DNA of 64,000 nt from Micrasema longulum (lineage: Eukaryota; Arthropoda; Insecta; Trichoptera; Brachycentridae), in NCBI GenBank assembly GCA_022494885.1, contig JAGVSM010002664.1, positions 62,001 to 126,000 of the forward strand, read 5' to 3'. Below are positions 1-10,569 of the stretch, piece by piece. The translations under genes and the position numbers were made by a program. Below the pieces are notes generated by a model. That model had not been told where the DNA came from. It made no database searches and saw only the letters and a list, made by a program, of their open reading frames with translations. Position 1 is the first letter of the stretch, and each line of letters begins with the position of its first letter.

Positions 1-170
1 GTTGACTAATGACAAACAAGGAAGGCCGAGAAAGACATGACATGACCAAATCTAACAAATACTTGAAGATGGACATGTCAAAAGTCGGAATAATTGGTCT
101 GCGTACATGACAAGATGACAAAACAATAATGCGTGTATGAATGTAAAGGAAGCTACAGTATTGTGAGAAT
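1..170 (+). pseudogene. RTE-type LINE reverse transcriptase C-terminal fragment
   Basis: The plus frame from about base 5 reads GRPRKT, then a stop, HDQI, and QILEDGHVKSRN, followed by a decayed form of the CMNVEEA segment. This is the extreme C-terminus of a widespread insect RTE-type retrotransposon polyprotein (endonuclease plus reverse transcriptase). The same segment is better preserved on the minus strand at 63735-64000 and on the plus strand near 18135-18290. Several stops and a substitution-rich end mark it as dead. The copy probably starts outside the window. Confidence 0.75.
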
Positions 171-269
171 TAATGAAGTAAGAGTAATTTTTGTCATTTA
201 TTACGTATAGCAACACATATGTCAATTTGACAGTTGTTTAGCGCCAAAAATTATGAAATACAGTTTATG

Positions 270-1105
270 AATTATGAGATTTGGCAGCTATTGAGGTGAT
301 GATCCATGACTCAACAGTATGAAGAAGACTCATTGAATCCAATAGAAAAGCAATTCGACCACAAAAGAAACAACTCCCGACGGCACGTATTATGAAGCAA
401 AGGCTTATTTGGGCTATAAAATATACCAAATCAACTGTAGAAGACTGGAGAAAGGTGCTGTTTTCGATAAGACCCACTTTTTAGTGCAGGGATATCGCAA
501 AAAAAGTGCTAGAAAAGGTGGGGATGAAAAACTTATTGGGGCTCATATTGACCAAACGGTGAAATAATATTCTGTGAAGAAGATTTTTTGGGGCTGCTTT
601 TCGTATATGGAGACCGAATCTTTAATACCAATAGAAGGAATGACAAATAGCATAAAGTACAAAGCTCTATTGGAACAGCACTTGAGTACAGAACTGAGTA
701 AATGTTGTCCTAATGGTAGGGCTGTATTTCAACAGGACTCAGCTCGTCACGTGTTGAAGTTTATGCTTAAGTATTTCAATGATAAAAAGAAGAACTCTTT
801 TAGACCGGCCTGGAAATTCACATGAAACTCATAGAAAATTTGTGAGCAATTTGTAAATCTAGGATACAAAAACTGGACTGCACCACCAAGATAAAAAGGA
901 TAGAAGCTTTTATTAAAATGTGGTTTTGAGATGACAGAATAAAAGAAAATTGCCGAAATCAAATTGATTCCATGCAAAACGTGTTTAGGCTATTTTCAAA
1001 GCAAACTGAGAACATACATCAAATTAAATAACAAATATATAAATAGTGACTTGTAATATAAAATATTAATAAAAAACGTATTTTATGATTACAAGTAATT
1101 TTATT
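270..1105 (+). pseudogene. Tc1-like transposase, decayed copy A
   Basis: The plus strand encodes a broken Tc1-family DDE transposase, the cut-and-paste enzyme of a DNA transposon. In order: a helix-turn-helix remnant (IHDSTV then RRLIESN, about 295-335), PTARIMKQRLIWA (about 376-416), TVEDWRKVLF (about 435-465), QGYR, KIFWGCFSYMETESLIPIEG (about 577-640) and VFQQDSA (about 723-745). The first catalytic Asp is lost: the usual VLFSDETHF reads VLFSIRPTF. The second Asp, in QQDSA, remains. The third catalytic region after 800 is scrambled by indels. The open part (574-825) has 83 codons. The 3' end, with a poly(A)-like AATAAAAAACGTATTTTA, is shared with copy B at 52546-53118, which lies in the opposite orientation. 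Confidence 0.85.
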
Positions 1106-1124
1106 CCATTAATTTGCACAATAC

Positions 1125-1210
1125 TGCAGGTCTGTATGCAAGGGCATAGTATATGGCGTTCAATCCTATCTGCCTACCTCTACGGAGAAACGGCGTTTGT
1201 TTTGTAGATA
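1125..1210 (+). pseudogene. RTE LINE C-terminal scrap
   Basis: The plus frame near 1127-1200 reads CMQGHSIWRSILSAYLYGE, matching the CQDRRVWRxIxSAYPY end of the RTE family seen at 18200-18290 and 55548-55640. It sits directly after the Tc1 copy. Too short for more. Confidence 0.6.
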
Positions 1211-1714
1211 GTACAAAAGTTCAATGTTATATTCGATTGCCAGGTTTTTGTAAATTACGTACTGATGCTTGCGTAAATAAAAAAATCACCTTACTTTGTT
1301 TTGAAATTCTCCTTTTTTCGGAATTCTCGTAAACTCAATCACCATTGCGCGGATTTACATTGAGCTTAAAGAACTAAAAGAATACTAATTCAATAAAGCA
1401 GGTAACCTTCAGGAAGAAAATTGAATTTTCGTTAAGCCGGAACTTATGTGAAAACAAAATTTACCCATGGTAAAGTGGATACAATCTTGGGATTAATTTC
1501 CACGAGGTTTTGGGATTAATTTTAAATTCTAGTGTTAACACAATGGATTTTTCAGTTTTGAGAACGAATTTGAAAATAAATTTGTCAAAAAAATTCGAGC
1601 CAAATTCTACCAATTTTTGTGGATAGAATATTTTGAAGTTTTGGGAGTAAAAAAGTTGAATTTTCAGTAGTTTGTGGAGAAAATTGGCCAAAAAACTGTA
1701 CATCAACATTTTCG

Positions 1715-2010
1715 ATACAACGAAATTATAGAACGCCATACCATCACATCTTTGCAAATAGACCTCACTTTCTCCAAAAGAATATATCTTCTCATGCTCG
1801 CGTGACGATAATTACGATTTTTGACATGTCTGTCTTCAAGTATTTTGTTGAATTTGATCATGCCATATCTTTCTTGGTCTTCATCAACTTTTGCATTCAT
1901 CAACAATTGCACCGGGAATCTTTTAAGCCGTTCATTCGTCCTGCATGTCCAAACTTGCGTAGAACCCTTTTCTTGATTTTATCGATAATGCTTATTAGAA
2001 TACGGAAACG
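1715..2010 (-). pseudogene. RTE LINE reverse transcriptase C-terminal fragment
   Basis: On the minus strand, from about 2000 down to 1715, frames joined by one shift read SIIDKIKKRVLRKFGHAGRM, then a linker, then ILEDRHVKNRNYRHASMRR and MVWRSIIS. Order and spacing match the C-terminal tail of the plus-strand RTE copy at 17800-18300 (IIDKIKKWSLRWFGHIERM, HVKSRQNRRACMTR). The fragment lacks the polymerase core. Confidence 0.75.
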
Positions 2011-2660
2011 AAATTGTCACTTGTTATTTTAACTTATTACAACTAATTTTATTGTCTTTTTAACTTCAACTGACCAGAAATTTTCTGCTGAGAATAAGCG
2101 CGTGCTGAGTGTTAACAAATTCTACATTGACTCAGAATGCCTGTAAAGTTGAACCTAACAAAATTCGTGCTCAAAATAAATAAAGATTTTAAATACGATT
2201 TTAAAAAGCTATTTTTACAAAGTAATCGAAAACTTTGAGGTTACTCAGTGAATTAGCGAAATCAGTTTAATCCTGTTAAAGGAATTGCTAATTTTCACTA
2301 AAGTTTCCGCAATACATTATCTCTATACTCCAGTAAGGTTGGTAATGTATTCACTATCTTAAAATACTTCCAGTGGTGGTTTCATGGAATTCAATTTTAG
2401 AGTAAATGGAATGTAGTTTTTTCTCACACCTATCTGATTTTCAGTCCAAAATAGATTTCTATCCTTACTTTCCAAAAAATATTAAATCGCTGTATTAATC
2501 ATATAAAAAAAAACACTGAAATAAACGTTCTAATTGGTGTATATTTCATTAGTTCTTTTTTAAAAAAACATACGTTTTAACCACATTTTTCAGATTAGTA
2601 TGTTTGAGTTTCTTATCATTTAAATTTAAATTTATTTATGCAATACTTTTCAAGGCATAT
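2011..2660. other. AT-rich stretch, nothing recognised
   Basis: No frame of useful length, no tRNA-like boxes and no repeat that I could match elsewhere in the window. Confidence 0.4.
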
Positions 2661-2661
2661 T

Positions 2662-3075
2662 AAACGTAGTTATGCAGAAAACAGCCAGCCATGGAAAAGT
2701 GAAACTGAGATAATAGCACTTTTATGAAAAGAGTTAATCAAATCTAAACAGCAATTGGAATGTTTTTGATTTGGACAAATGATAAACAATGAACACATGA
2801 GTTTTTTTTAATACTACAAACAAGAATCTGATATAATGCATATGACCATTTTTATAGTAACGTAATATTTTTCTAGTATTATGGGTGTTTTCTGCGAATT
2901 GAGAAATGCCGTTTTTGCGATCGACACAATTTTCTGAAAGTAATTTTTACAGTTTTTTTAATGAAAGTGGTTTGTCTGTTTTTAGCAGAACATAGAACTG
3001 GCCTTACTGCATCCGATAACACCAATATCTATTTTTTTCAAAATTGTTCATTAGCTGCTCTCTGCATAACTACAA
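2662..3075. mobile_element. MITE family Y, copy with both ends
   Basis: Left end AACGTAGTTATGCAGAAA at 2662 and its inverted partner GTAGTTATGCAGAGAGCAGC (read on the minus strand from 3073) bound about 410 bp with no coding capacity, as expected of a non-autonomous DNA transposon. Sequence inside the right half is shared with 58555-58815 and 12019-12185 in the opposite orientation. No clean target duplication is visible. The superfamily is not recognised. Confidence 0.6.
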
Positions 3076-3255
3076 TCACATATAACACCAAAAAAATAAA
3101 AATACAATTTAAATATGAAAAACATTAAAATAAAATTCCCGGTGATCAGAGTAAAAGAAAACTATCCTCTCTGAACTATATTTCCTTTCAGTAACATGAG
3201 AGGTGTCGATTTCCGAAGAGGTTGAGTAAAAACATTGCTTTTTTCAATTATTAAA

Positions 3256-3430
3256 TCGGGTTGTGGTCCTGTGGCTAGTGTCTCGGACTCACGGACCGCG
3301 AAGGTCCGTGGTTCGAATCCCACTCTACCCCAACTCGATTCCATTTTCTTATAGTGAGTTATTTTACAACTCGTTGAAAATGGCCCTCAAAATTAAATAT
3401 TTGGGCAAATCAAGAACGCAAATATTTATT
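3256..3430 (+). mobile_element. tRNA-derived SINE, family 1
   Basis: The head resembles a tRNA gene, with an A-box-like TGGCTAGTGTCTC and a perfect B-box GGTTCGAATCC at about 3311-3321. These are the internal RNA polymerase III promoter parts. No acceptor stem closes, so it is not a functional tRNA. The body continues through AACTCGATTCCATTTTC and GAAAATGGCCC. Minus-strand relatives lie at 21345-21528, 21832-22020 and 41805-41945. The head also overlaps a fortuitous 60-codon minus frame. Confidence 0.8.
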
Positions 3431-3479
3431 TAAAAAAAATAATTAAATATTATTATTATTATGGACAACTTATATGCCG

Positions 3480-3770
3480 CCGTATTCGTAATATAATACC
3501 TCGAGGGCGCTTTACAAAGTGATTATATAACGAAATAAATTTAATTTTAACTTTTTTAATTTGTAATTTAAGAAAAACAATACACTTTGTCATCACACGC
3601 TAAGGATTCATTAAAATGATTTAGAGAACAAATGGATTTTAAGTTTCTTCCGAAACATCATTTCACTCTCACAGCTTAGCACCTCTGCTGGGAGAGCATT
3701 TCAAGCCGTAGGGCCTGCGACCGCAAATGCGCATTCGCTGGTAGGACTATTAGCAGGCTGGTTCTGCAAG
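3480..3770 (-). pseudogene. L2/Crack-like LINE 3' end
   Basis: Minus strand: ECAFAVAGPTA, stop, NALPAEVLSCESEMMFRKKL and KIHLF (about 3725-3610). This matches the GDRAFAVAGPxAxNxLP...SQFRSQLKSHFF end of L2/CR1-type reverse transcriptases, and the same family lies at 42340-42770. The 3' untranslated part ends near AAAGCGCCCTCGAGG (about 3500), the typical L2-type tail. One stop replaces the conserved Trp of AWN. Confidence 0.75.
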
Positions 3771-3920
3771 CAGAAAGATAAAACATCTTAAGTCACGGAT
3801 GTCTAAGATAGTCCTAAATTCTAACTTCTATATTTGTCTATTCAAAATATTGATTCTTTCAAATCGGTTTCTTTGATTTAATATTATTTTAAGTCTTTTA
3901 TTTGTTCAACAAATAATATG

Positions 3921-4090
3921 TAATTATAATAATAAAAATACTTTATAGTTTTATTCCACTTTTATTTAATTTTTTTTAAACCAGTCTGACGATGTCAGTC
4001 ACGACGAAACCCGGTCACTGGTAAAAAAATTATAAAATAATTAAAAATAAAAGTGGAATAAAACTAAAAAGTATTTTTATTATTATAATT
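3921..4090. repeat. Inverted repeat (about 50-bp arms) around a hammerhead-like motif
   Basis: Arms 3921-3972 and 4040-4090 are near-perfect reverse complements (shared core AAAGTGGAATAAAAC and its complement). The central 67 bp hold the hammerhead-like motif at 3980-4022. A transcript would fold into a long hairpin capped by the ribozyme-like loop. This resembles the small palindromic or LTR-like ends of Penelope-like and retrozyme-like elements, by inference only. Confidence 0.75.
3980..4022 (+). ncRNA. Hammerhead ribozyme-like core
   Basis: The strand reads stem I ACCAGT (3980-3985), CTGACGA (3986-3992), an extra T, stem II GTC/GAC around a 6-nt loop, GAAA (4006-4009), a minimal stem III (A-U and C-G around a CCG triloop), the cleavage triplet GTC (4014-4016) and the closing stem I ACTGGT (4017-4022), exactly complementary to the first six bases. 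All conserved hammerhead core positions (CUGANGA, GAAA, UH) are present. The extra U before stem II is unusual and recurs in the other hammerhead-like motifs here. Activity is not shown. Confidence 0.55.
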
Positions 4091-4099
4091 AAAATGTAG

Positions 4100-4515
4100 T
4101 TCCACCAAGAAATGTCTGTAGAAAAACTCAATATAAATTAATATGTGTTTGATTTTTTATAAAAGTGAACAATATTAATTGCTTTTTCGAGTTATCAAAG
4201 TAAACAAATCAGTAAAATACATTGAATTGGATTAGAAAATGGTTGGTCAAATTATTAATAAACATCTACCATAGTTAATTAGACCCTGATAGTTCCCCAG
4301 TAGTCTATTGAATACAAAATCCTATCTTTCAAGATCCCAAAACCATAATAATAATGGTTTGGTCAGATAAACACGAGCCCCGTTTATAAATTAACATGAA
4401 AGGGGTATTCCAAAATCAATTAAAAAAACTTCAGTGTTTTGGGCGGTAATAACAATTTAATATGATTCTCATAATGCCATTTCTGTGTAACATAACCTCA
4501 AAAATCACAGTACTT
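4100..4515. other. AT-rich stretch, nothing recognised
   Basis: I see no coding signal, no box B and no matched repeat. Confidence 0.4.
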
Positions 4516-4519
4516 ATCG

Positions 4520-4645
4520 CCATCATCTTTATTACCGTACTCGTACCCAATGGTGCATAGGACACTACATGAAGGTGAGGTGATTGGTCTTAGTCTTCAA
4601 GTGCCAGTCCAGGGACTGTGAAATAATATTGTATTGAAAAAACAC
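4520..4645 (-). mobile_element. SINE family 3, tail fragment
   Basis: Contains CCAATGGTGCATAGG and CAGTCCAGGGACTGTGAAAT, the complement of the family-3 body defined by the full copy at 18431-18682. The tRNA head is missing. Confidence 0.7.
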
Positions 4646-4734
4646 TCTTAAATCCCAGTATTTTATATCAAATACAAGAAATTTAACAGGGGGCCTCAAG
4701 CAAAGTTGGCGAAAACTATTTGTACGAGGCGGAT

Positions 4735-4855
4735 TTATCTTCACTTGATTTACTTTTGCAAGATTTCTGCTTAAGAGTAGCCACCCAGCCGAAAACATCT
4801 GTGCAGGAGTCTGGTTTTATTTCGCACACCGAACTGTATTCCTCATCTACCATCC
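4735..4855. repeat. Dispersed repeat shared with 41600-41705
   Basis: Shared blocks in the same order and orientation include AAGAGTAGCCA, a GAAAACA-like block, and GAACTGTATTC. The identity of the parent element is unknown. Confidence 0.5.
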
Positions 4856-5464
4856 CTTGCAGCTAATAGATGGTCCCCTGTTTACAGCTTGCATACAATA
4901 TATCACACACTGCATCTCAATGGCGATGGTTGTCCCTTCATACAAGAAAACATAATTTTTGTGGCGAAAAACAGCTATCTCGAAGTATTTACATAATACG
5001 TTTTTCATTGGATTGAGGGAAATGAATTATTTACTAACTAGAGAAAAATTGATTGTACATAATCAATTTGCAGAAACGATTACAAAACATTTATAAATGT
5101 TTGAAATCATTTTTGAAGCCACCATTTCAGTTTATTATTCAAAATGATATACGTATAAGAACCATGGGTAAGAGAAACTCCATTCGGTATACAAAAAAAG
5201 AGAATAATGGACAGGACCACAGAATGTGTGTGTGAACAGATCCCATGTTTACATTAAAAGCCCGTTTTAAAGGTCTTGTAGCCTTATTTCAGATCCGCAC
5301 ATTGTTAAATCAATTTTTTTTAGCTTTAATAAACGGACCATTATTATTTTTTTCCAAAAATTCTTTATTTACAAAAGATTCGGGTTTTTAAAGAATTAAC
5401 GTTTACCGCTTTCAATGCCTCTATCACCGTCAAAAAAACCTCAGTATATGTGGTCAATTGTCTG
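4856..5464. other. No recognised gene
   Basis: One 60-codon plus frame at 5053-5235 has no recognisable motif and no support beyond chance. Otherwise AT-rich single-copy sequence. Confidence 0.35.
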
Positions 5465-5835
5465 TCCCCCTCAATCTATTTATTTCTAAGTCTGATGGAG
5501 ATACGGTATGTTAGTTCCTTAGCTTGTTCTCCCCTCCACCGGCCAAATAATTCAAGCCTTAATAGGCTTAATAGCCCAAAGAAAATAATTTGTTCATAAA
5601 TTCACTCTATTCCTAGCACCACCCTATTCAAGACAAAAACGTAGCACCAACCTATTCAAAAGCTGGCATCATCCTAGTAATGACCTATCAACCAACCTAT
5701 CAACCAACCTTATTAACCCCACGGAATATGAAAATCCGATCCTACATACTAGGACAGCGTCCTTAATAACACACCACGGCCGCGAAGAAGCAGCTCAGCC
5801 CGACCCCTGACCGATACACGCCACGTGTATGGTCC
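5465..5835 (+). repeat. Remnant of the element also found at 30840-31200 (LTR-type, uncertain)
   Basis: Matches the complement of 30840-31200 over about 350 bp, including GGCCAAATAATTCAA, CAACCTATCAACC, TTAACCCCACG, TAGGACAGCGTCCT and GAAGAAGCAGCTCAG. In the partner this sequence lies directly downstream of a strong TATA/initiator promoter and leader, so I infer an internal 5' region of a retroelement. The predicted frames are Ser/Asn/Pro-rich and broken; no enzyme motif is visible. Confidence 0.6.
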
Positions 5836-6069
5836 CTATGGTCCCGTGTTAACAGTTAAAATTATGCCTATTGTTAATGTCTATTTAAACACACAGATTT
5901 CATACAGAAAAAAATATTTTACTTTGTTGATAAAATTGAAGATAAATGTGAACTTAGCATTGTAATCGGGGCCCAGCTCTTTTTCTTGTCAAAAGTTAAC
6001 AGCTGGAAGAGTTGAGGAAATACAAACATTCAAAAATTGGCAGAGTAGTAAAGTGATACTTAAACCAGC

Positions 6070-7095
6070 TTATAATAGGTCATATTTTGAGAAACAAAAA
6101 ATTTCAAGTCCATCTGATCATTAAAAATATTATACTGTTCTCATGTAAGAAGTAATTTAGATTTTAATTCATCAATATGGTCACCCTGCTAAAATGTTCA
6201 TGTTTATAATAAGGATCAACATAAATTTCTACGATGCATAAACTACAAATTAAACATTCCAATACAAAATGTGAATTATGACTATTTATTAACACTGCTC
6301 AACTTAACAACACTTTCTGAAAGAAGAACTATTAATGATCTCATTTTACTGTATAAAATTGTAAACTCTCTTTTTGACATACCGAAAATACTTGAATTGA
6401 TTAATTTTAGATTACCTGCTGTCAACACTAGGAGAACTTTATTGTTTCATTGCTCCAGTACTGCTTTCAACCAACAAAACAATTAATTGATACCGATACT
6501 GCATAGGTTAGGTAACACTTATGAAACGGCTGCAGACATTCTGTCCAATTCTTTATTATATTATAAGTCCACAATATCAAGTTTATTTGTAGCTGCTCGT
6601 CAAACTATTATTGACAATTCAATTCCATAAATTAAAAAAATACTTATTTGTTTATTTTTATTACCTTATACTTGTTTTTTTATTTTTTACTATTATATCA
6701 AATTGCATTGTAGTATTGGCAAATACGCATTTCATATATACACATTTTTATTTAATCTTTTTTCGCTATAAAATATGCTTGTTTGTTTATTAATTTAACT
6801 TAAACTCGTCTTTCTTGCTTACCGTAACACTTTATTTACTTTACAGAATTTATTTCATTAGCTTATATCTTTGCATTTTTTATTTAAATGCTTACTGTTT
6901 TTTCTTGCATACCTTTGTTATTATTGTTTTTTTTTACTTTGTAAAACTTTTTATCATATCCTTTCGAAATAATTTCACATATTTTGTCTGTATATTCTGT
7001 GTTTATTATTTAGTATGTTAGCATGTATTTTATTTAAATTTTTTGTAAATGCCTTTTGGGGGTTAATGAACAAAATAAGTAAAATAAATAAGACC
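6070..7095 (+). pseudogene. Jockey/CR1-like LINE, RT C-terminus and 3' UTR
   Basis: After decayed frames (SNLDFNSSIWSP near 6150), the plus strand reads KFLRCINYKLNIPI and then an open 71-codon stretch from 6271 (LNLTTLSERRTINDLILLYK). This is the typical C-terminal extension after the polymerase domain of Jockey/CR1-like elements. A stop at 6484 separates LGNTYETAADILSNSLLYY. About 460 bp of T-rich 3' UTR follow and end in TGTAAATGCCTTTTGGGG plus an (AAAT)-rich tail. The last 560 bp reappear inverted at 13078-13642. The small hydrophobic frames at 6611 and 6815 are translated UTR, not genes. Confidence 0.8.
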
Positions 7096-7544
7096 TGTAA
7101 ATTTCCATTCTATTTTCTGAAATGTGAATTATTCTGCAATAAGTATAAATAATTTGATTGAAATCGAGAAAAACCTTATAAAGTAAAAAAAAAACACATT
7201 TGATATTTTTTGTTGTGAATCTTTCAACACCTTTTCAAATGCTCGTTATTTTTTCGACTTACAAGTAAGCGACAAGTTGTATAACAAATGAGAGATATAT
7301 ATATCAAAGACGGAATGTATTACATTTAGCATCAATCACTCATAAAATATTGGGTGTACCACAACTTGATTTAAATTTTCTAACTCAGTTATTTACTATG
7401 GGAAACTTACAAGAAATAAAAGCATTTGGGTACATGGTAAGTTCAAAAATATACATTTAAAAGCAAATATTAACTGATTAATGTCCCTGTAAATGCCAAC
7501 AAATTTATTCGGTATAATAATATTTAAAAAAATCATCTTCATAT
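7096..7544. other. AT-rich stretch, nothing recognised
   Basis: No coding or repeat assignment. It ends in an (AT)n run that abuts the Helitron-like element. Confidence 0.35.
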
Positions 7545-8214
7545 ATATATATATATAATTCTTCTGTACGTGTGATGTCACCGTACTCCTAAACGGCTTA
7601 ACCAATTTACGTGCGGTTTTCAGAGAAATATAGATCTTTGCGCTATGCGTGTTCGTAGATATTAAAATTATCAATCAAATATGTAAAAAAAAGTTAGGAG
7701 CATAAATGTTCTATTCATCGATCTAACAGGGTTGCATTCGAGGAGAATACATTTGCAAACAATGGAAAGATTTTGTTTTTTTGTGAATAAAAAAAGTTTG
7801 TTTTTGAATGTTTACAAACAGCATTTGTTTTTTGTGGTTCTTAATCAGATTCTTTTGTTAAATTCTTCTCCTTATAATTTCTACCACCCATTTATTTATT
7901 TCTATTGGATTTCTATTGGAACACTAAAATAATATACGATACATTTTTTTAAATCGTATTCCTACACAAGTACACCCATTTGTTGGTAAATCGACCGAAG
8001 TTTGAAGTTTGCAAAAAGAATGACATATTTGAAAAAGTATTTATATTATGTTTTGGAATACAACCATAAACAAGTACCTACTTAAATTCAATATTTTTTA
8101 AATATCAAAAATTTAATTACAAACAAGTACGAGTACCTAGATGAAAAGTATTTTTCCAAGATGATAGCAGGCAAGACAACGTTTGGGCAGGACAACGTCT
8201 GTCGGGTCCGCTAG
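7545..8214 (+). mobile_element. Helitron-like non-autonomous element
   Basis: Begins after (TA)n with TTCTTCTGTACGTGTG and ends GGACAACGTCTGTCGGGTCC followed by GCTAG and host T. A CTAG end preceded by short GC-rich complementary blocks fits the Helitron CTRR terminus. I recognise these two ends from common insect, notably lepidopteran, repeats. The interior carries AAACCGCACGTAAAT and TTTTGGAATACAACC (partly on the complement). A diverged minus-oriented relative is at 16885-17410. No Rep/helicase coding is present, so movement would need an autonomous partner. Confidence 0.6.
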
Positions 8215-8372
8215 TATATTTAAAAATACTTTATGTCGTATATGTATATATATGCTAGCTTCTACCTGCGGCTTCGTTGGCGTAGTGTAAGGGAAAAAAT
8301 AGTAAATTATTTAGCTTTATCGTGTACCAATAATAATTTTCCATATAAAACGATATTATTTTAAAATAACAT

Positions 8373-8615
8373 TTGTGTGCATCAACTACCGGTCCTCCAA
8401 CTATCGTTACGCCAAAAAATGGCAATCCGTTCATCTATGGTAACGTAGCATCATTATTTTGTTTAAATATAAATCGATTTTCCTCGAAAAAATCATTTTC
8501 TATTAAAAGTTGTTCTCCAAGTTCAACAATGTCAATTTCAAATAAACCTATCTCATGTAAAGTTGAAAAAAATTACATGCGTAGTTGTTCTACGATCATG
8601 GATAAATTCTACTGA
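8373..8615 (+). other. 80-codon open frame, unidentified
   Basis: Open from 8373 to 8615 with a Ser/Ile-rich product (FSIKSCSPSSTMSISNK). Its 3' third is homologous to the R-family copy at 15805, so it is probably repeat sequence and not a gene. Confidence 0.2.
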
Positions 8616-9370
8616 CTCGCTCTGCTGAGTTTAACATATAATATCAAAAATCGCGGTCATAGCATCTTATATCTGACGACAATAGAAGATGAAAATAATC
8701 TTAGCAAGTTTGATAATTTATTTTGGGATACAATAACAGATTTGTCAGCTGGTAGTTGTCATATATTCTTCCCTTGAATTCACAATAATATAAATAAATG
8801 ACAAAGTATACAACCCTATGCCTCACTCATACAAAGTTTCATATTTACGTCTGTTTTCAAATACCATGATCATTCGTCTTCTTCCTGTGGTCCTTTTTTA
8901 CGACAGACTTGGATTGTCCCTCTGAAACACTTAATTTTATGTTTTGGTTTTGTCCAAATTTTTGATGATAAGGACCGGATTCAACCCCCTAGGGAGTATT
9001 TAATATTAACATATTACAACAGAGATGAAGAACTTTTTAGAGAAAGTAATGTAGAAGTCTAGGCAGGGCTTATGACCTGTCATTGGCTGACGTAATTGGC
9101 CACTATACACACTGTGTGACATTCACCATTTTGCAATTTAAACACCTATATTTCTTTCGATTCTTCGATTTGTTGACGTTTGTGAAGTTAAAGAGATAAA
9201 ACCTTTATTGTTGCGGTTGAGATTTGTATGATTGAATTATTTCACCTACGTACTAGGCAACGCAATATTTTTCAATTTTTATACTTCTTCTTGGACAAGG
9301 TGATCATAAGCCTTGTAGATGAGCAGACTTCTACATTCCCTTCTCTAAAATGTCCTTCATTTCCGGTGTA
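8540..9370 (+). mobile_element. R-family long-TIR element, copy R1
   Basis: Over 520 bp (8600-9120) matches 16030-16556 as a direct repeat (shared TTACTGACTCGCTCTGCTGA, TATCTGACGACAATAGAAGA, TACAACAGAGATGAAGAACT). The stretch 9010-9121 is an R arm: GGGCTTATGACCTGTCATTG then GGCCACTATACACACTGTGT. Past it, 9121-9290 matches the complement of 54180-54440. A weaker inverted arm follows at about 9290-9370. No transposase is encoded. Confidence 0.7.
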
Positions 9371-9663
9371 ATATGTTAAGGAATGATATTTGTTCGAGAT
9401 GAAAAGTAGTTTGTGACACTTGTCAGCTTTTTGGCTATCCCTAATGACAAAATCACGCTAATCTGTTGCTCTATTACGAAGTGAAAGAAAAATGAATTTT
9501 TTCACAAAGAATTTTATCGAGGGTGTTTTATTTTTATTTTTTATGAAAAGTAGCCTATTTAACCTTTCAGCTTACGAAATCAAGTCGATCGATGGCTCCG
9601 TTGTGACGTAAATGAAATGCAAACATACAGACAAACAAACTTTTAAATTTATAATATAAGTAT

Positions 9664-9665
<2 letters not shown>

Positions 9666-9701
<36 letters not shown>
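9666..9701. repeat. (TA)n microsatellite
   Basis: About 36 bp of alternating TA directly after the 3' end of the split insect repeat. Confidence 0.95.
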
Positions 9702-9702
<1 letters not shown>

Positions 9703-9769
9703 TGGGGGTTTGACTTTGTAAAGAATGAAATAATTAGAAAACGGACGCAATAAATAAATAAAGTGTAAG

Positions 9770-9995
9770 CGATACGGTTGGCTGGACCATACTGCAGATG
9801 TCCTCTGAGAGCTTTAGCTACGCTTGCTCACTTTAGAAGGTATTAGATTCTCGAAGTCCTGGACATCCACTGGTGACCGTTTATTGGCAGTTCATGTAGA
9901 AATACGGGACGCAAACTTGCCCGAGTTCCCCGGAGGCTCTTTTGTAAACGCCATATGATCTATCTCAGGAGTGAACATGGTATGATGATTACGAT
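9770..9995 (+). pseudogene. RTE-like LINE tail (tentative)
   Basis: Ends with CCCGGAGGCTCTTTTGTAAA followed by a TATGATGATTAC stretch. The 43030-43215 segment ends CCTGGAGGCTCTTTTCGGAC followed by GATGATGATTA. A TGATGAT tail is typical of RTE elements. The frame (RLAGPYCRCPLRALATLAH) is only weakly LINE-like. A 40-bp scrap of SINE family 3 (CCTGGACTGGCATCTGAAGC) follows at 10028-10070. Confidence 0.4.
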
Positions 9996-10070
9996 ATATT
10001 TATGCAATGTAATTTCTGCAAAATAAATTAATCCTGGACTGGCATCTGAAGCCGAGTTACGATGCATTTA

Positions 10071-10565
10071 CTTTACTAATGCAGTCACTTATATTCCATC
10101 AGGTGTGGATAGGGGTTTGATGTTAAACACTGATAACTAAGATTTTTCATAATTATGAACCAACTTAACCATTGATAAAAAGAATAAAATATTATTGCCT
10201 ACGATTTCTGCACCACACTGTCTCTATTCCAAATAATTTTTCACACGCGTTGATAAGTTACGGACAGGCTTCGGGGAATTTGTACGTAAATCACCCAGAA
10301 ATTCCATCATAGAAAATACTCCGAGACGTCAGGCGAAATTGATATCACAAATCGAAAAATCATAATTTATAACACCATACAACATGGCACGGAACATGAG
10401 TACCGGGTGATCCTTGAAATGTCTACTTTAAACAAGAAAATCTTTGAATAAAATATGTGCGGTACAAGTCTTAAAAGTTGTCTTGAGTGACAAAACAAAT
10501 ATTTTTGCTTCGATAGCTTTACATTTTTTTATTTTACATATTTTATTTGTACGAAATATTCCCAA
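10071..10565. other. Nothing recognised
   Basis: One 60-codon frame (10444-10626) runs into the LINE tail below and has no motif. Confidence 0.35.
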
Positions 10566-10569
10566 TCAG

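Larger units (their letters stand above)
8254..9665 (+). mobile_element. Common insect repeat split by an R-family insertion
   Basis: The left part (8254-8370) begins CTAGCTTCTACCTGCGGCTT. The right part (about 9490-9665) contains AAAAGTAGCCTATTT, GGCTCCGTTGTGACGT and ends ACAAACAAACTTTTAAATTT with TATAATATAAGTATGG. In related insect repeats these two ends lie a few hundred bp apart. Here about 1.1 kb of R-family and unknown sequence lies between them, so I read it as one old element split by an insertion. Confidence 0.5.

Noticed and set aside
574..825. 83-codon open frame that could be taken as a small gene
   Set aside because: It is the middle of a Tc1 transposase with a lost catalytic Asp and is broken on both sides.
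3256..3331. Real tRNA gene
   Set aside because: A- and B-box-like sequences are present, but the acceptor stem does not close and the body continues as a repeated SINE.
6611..7021. Two small hydrophobic membrane proteins
   Set aside because: Translated T-rich LINE 3' UTR, and the same DNA is inverted at 13078-13642.
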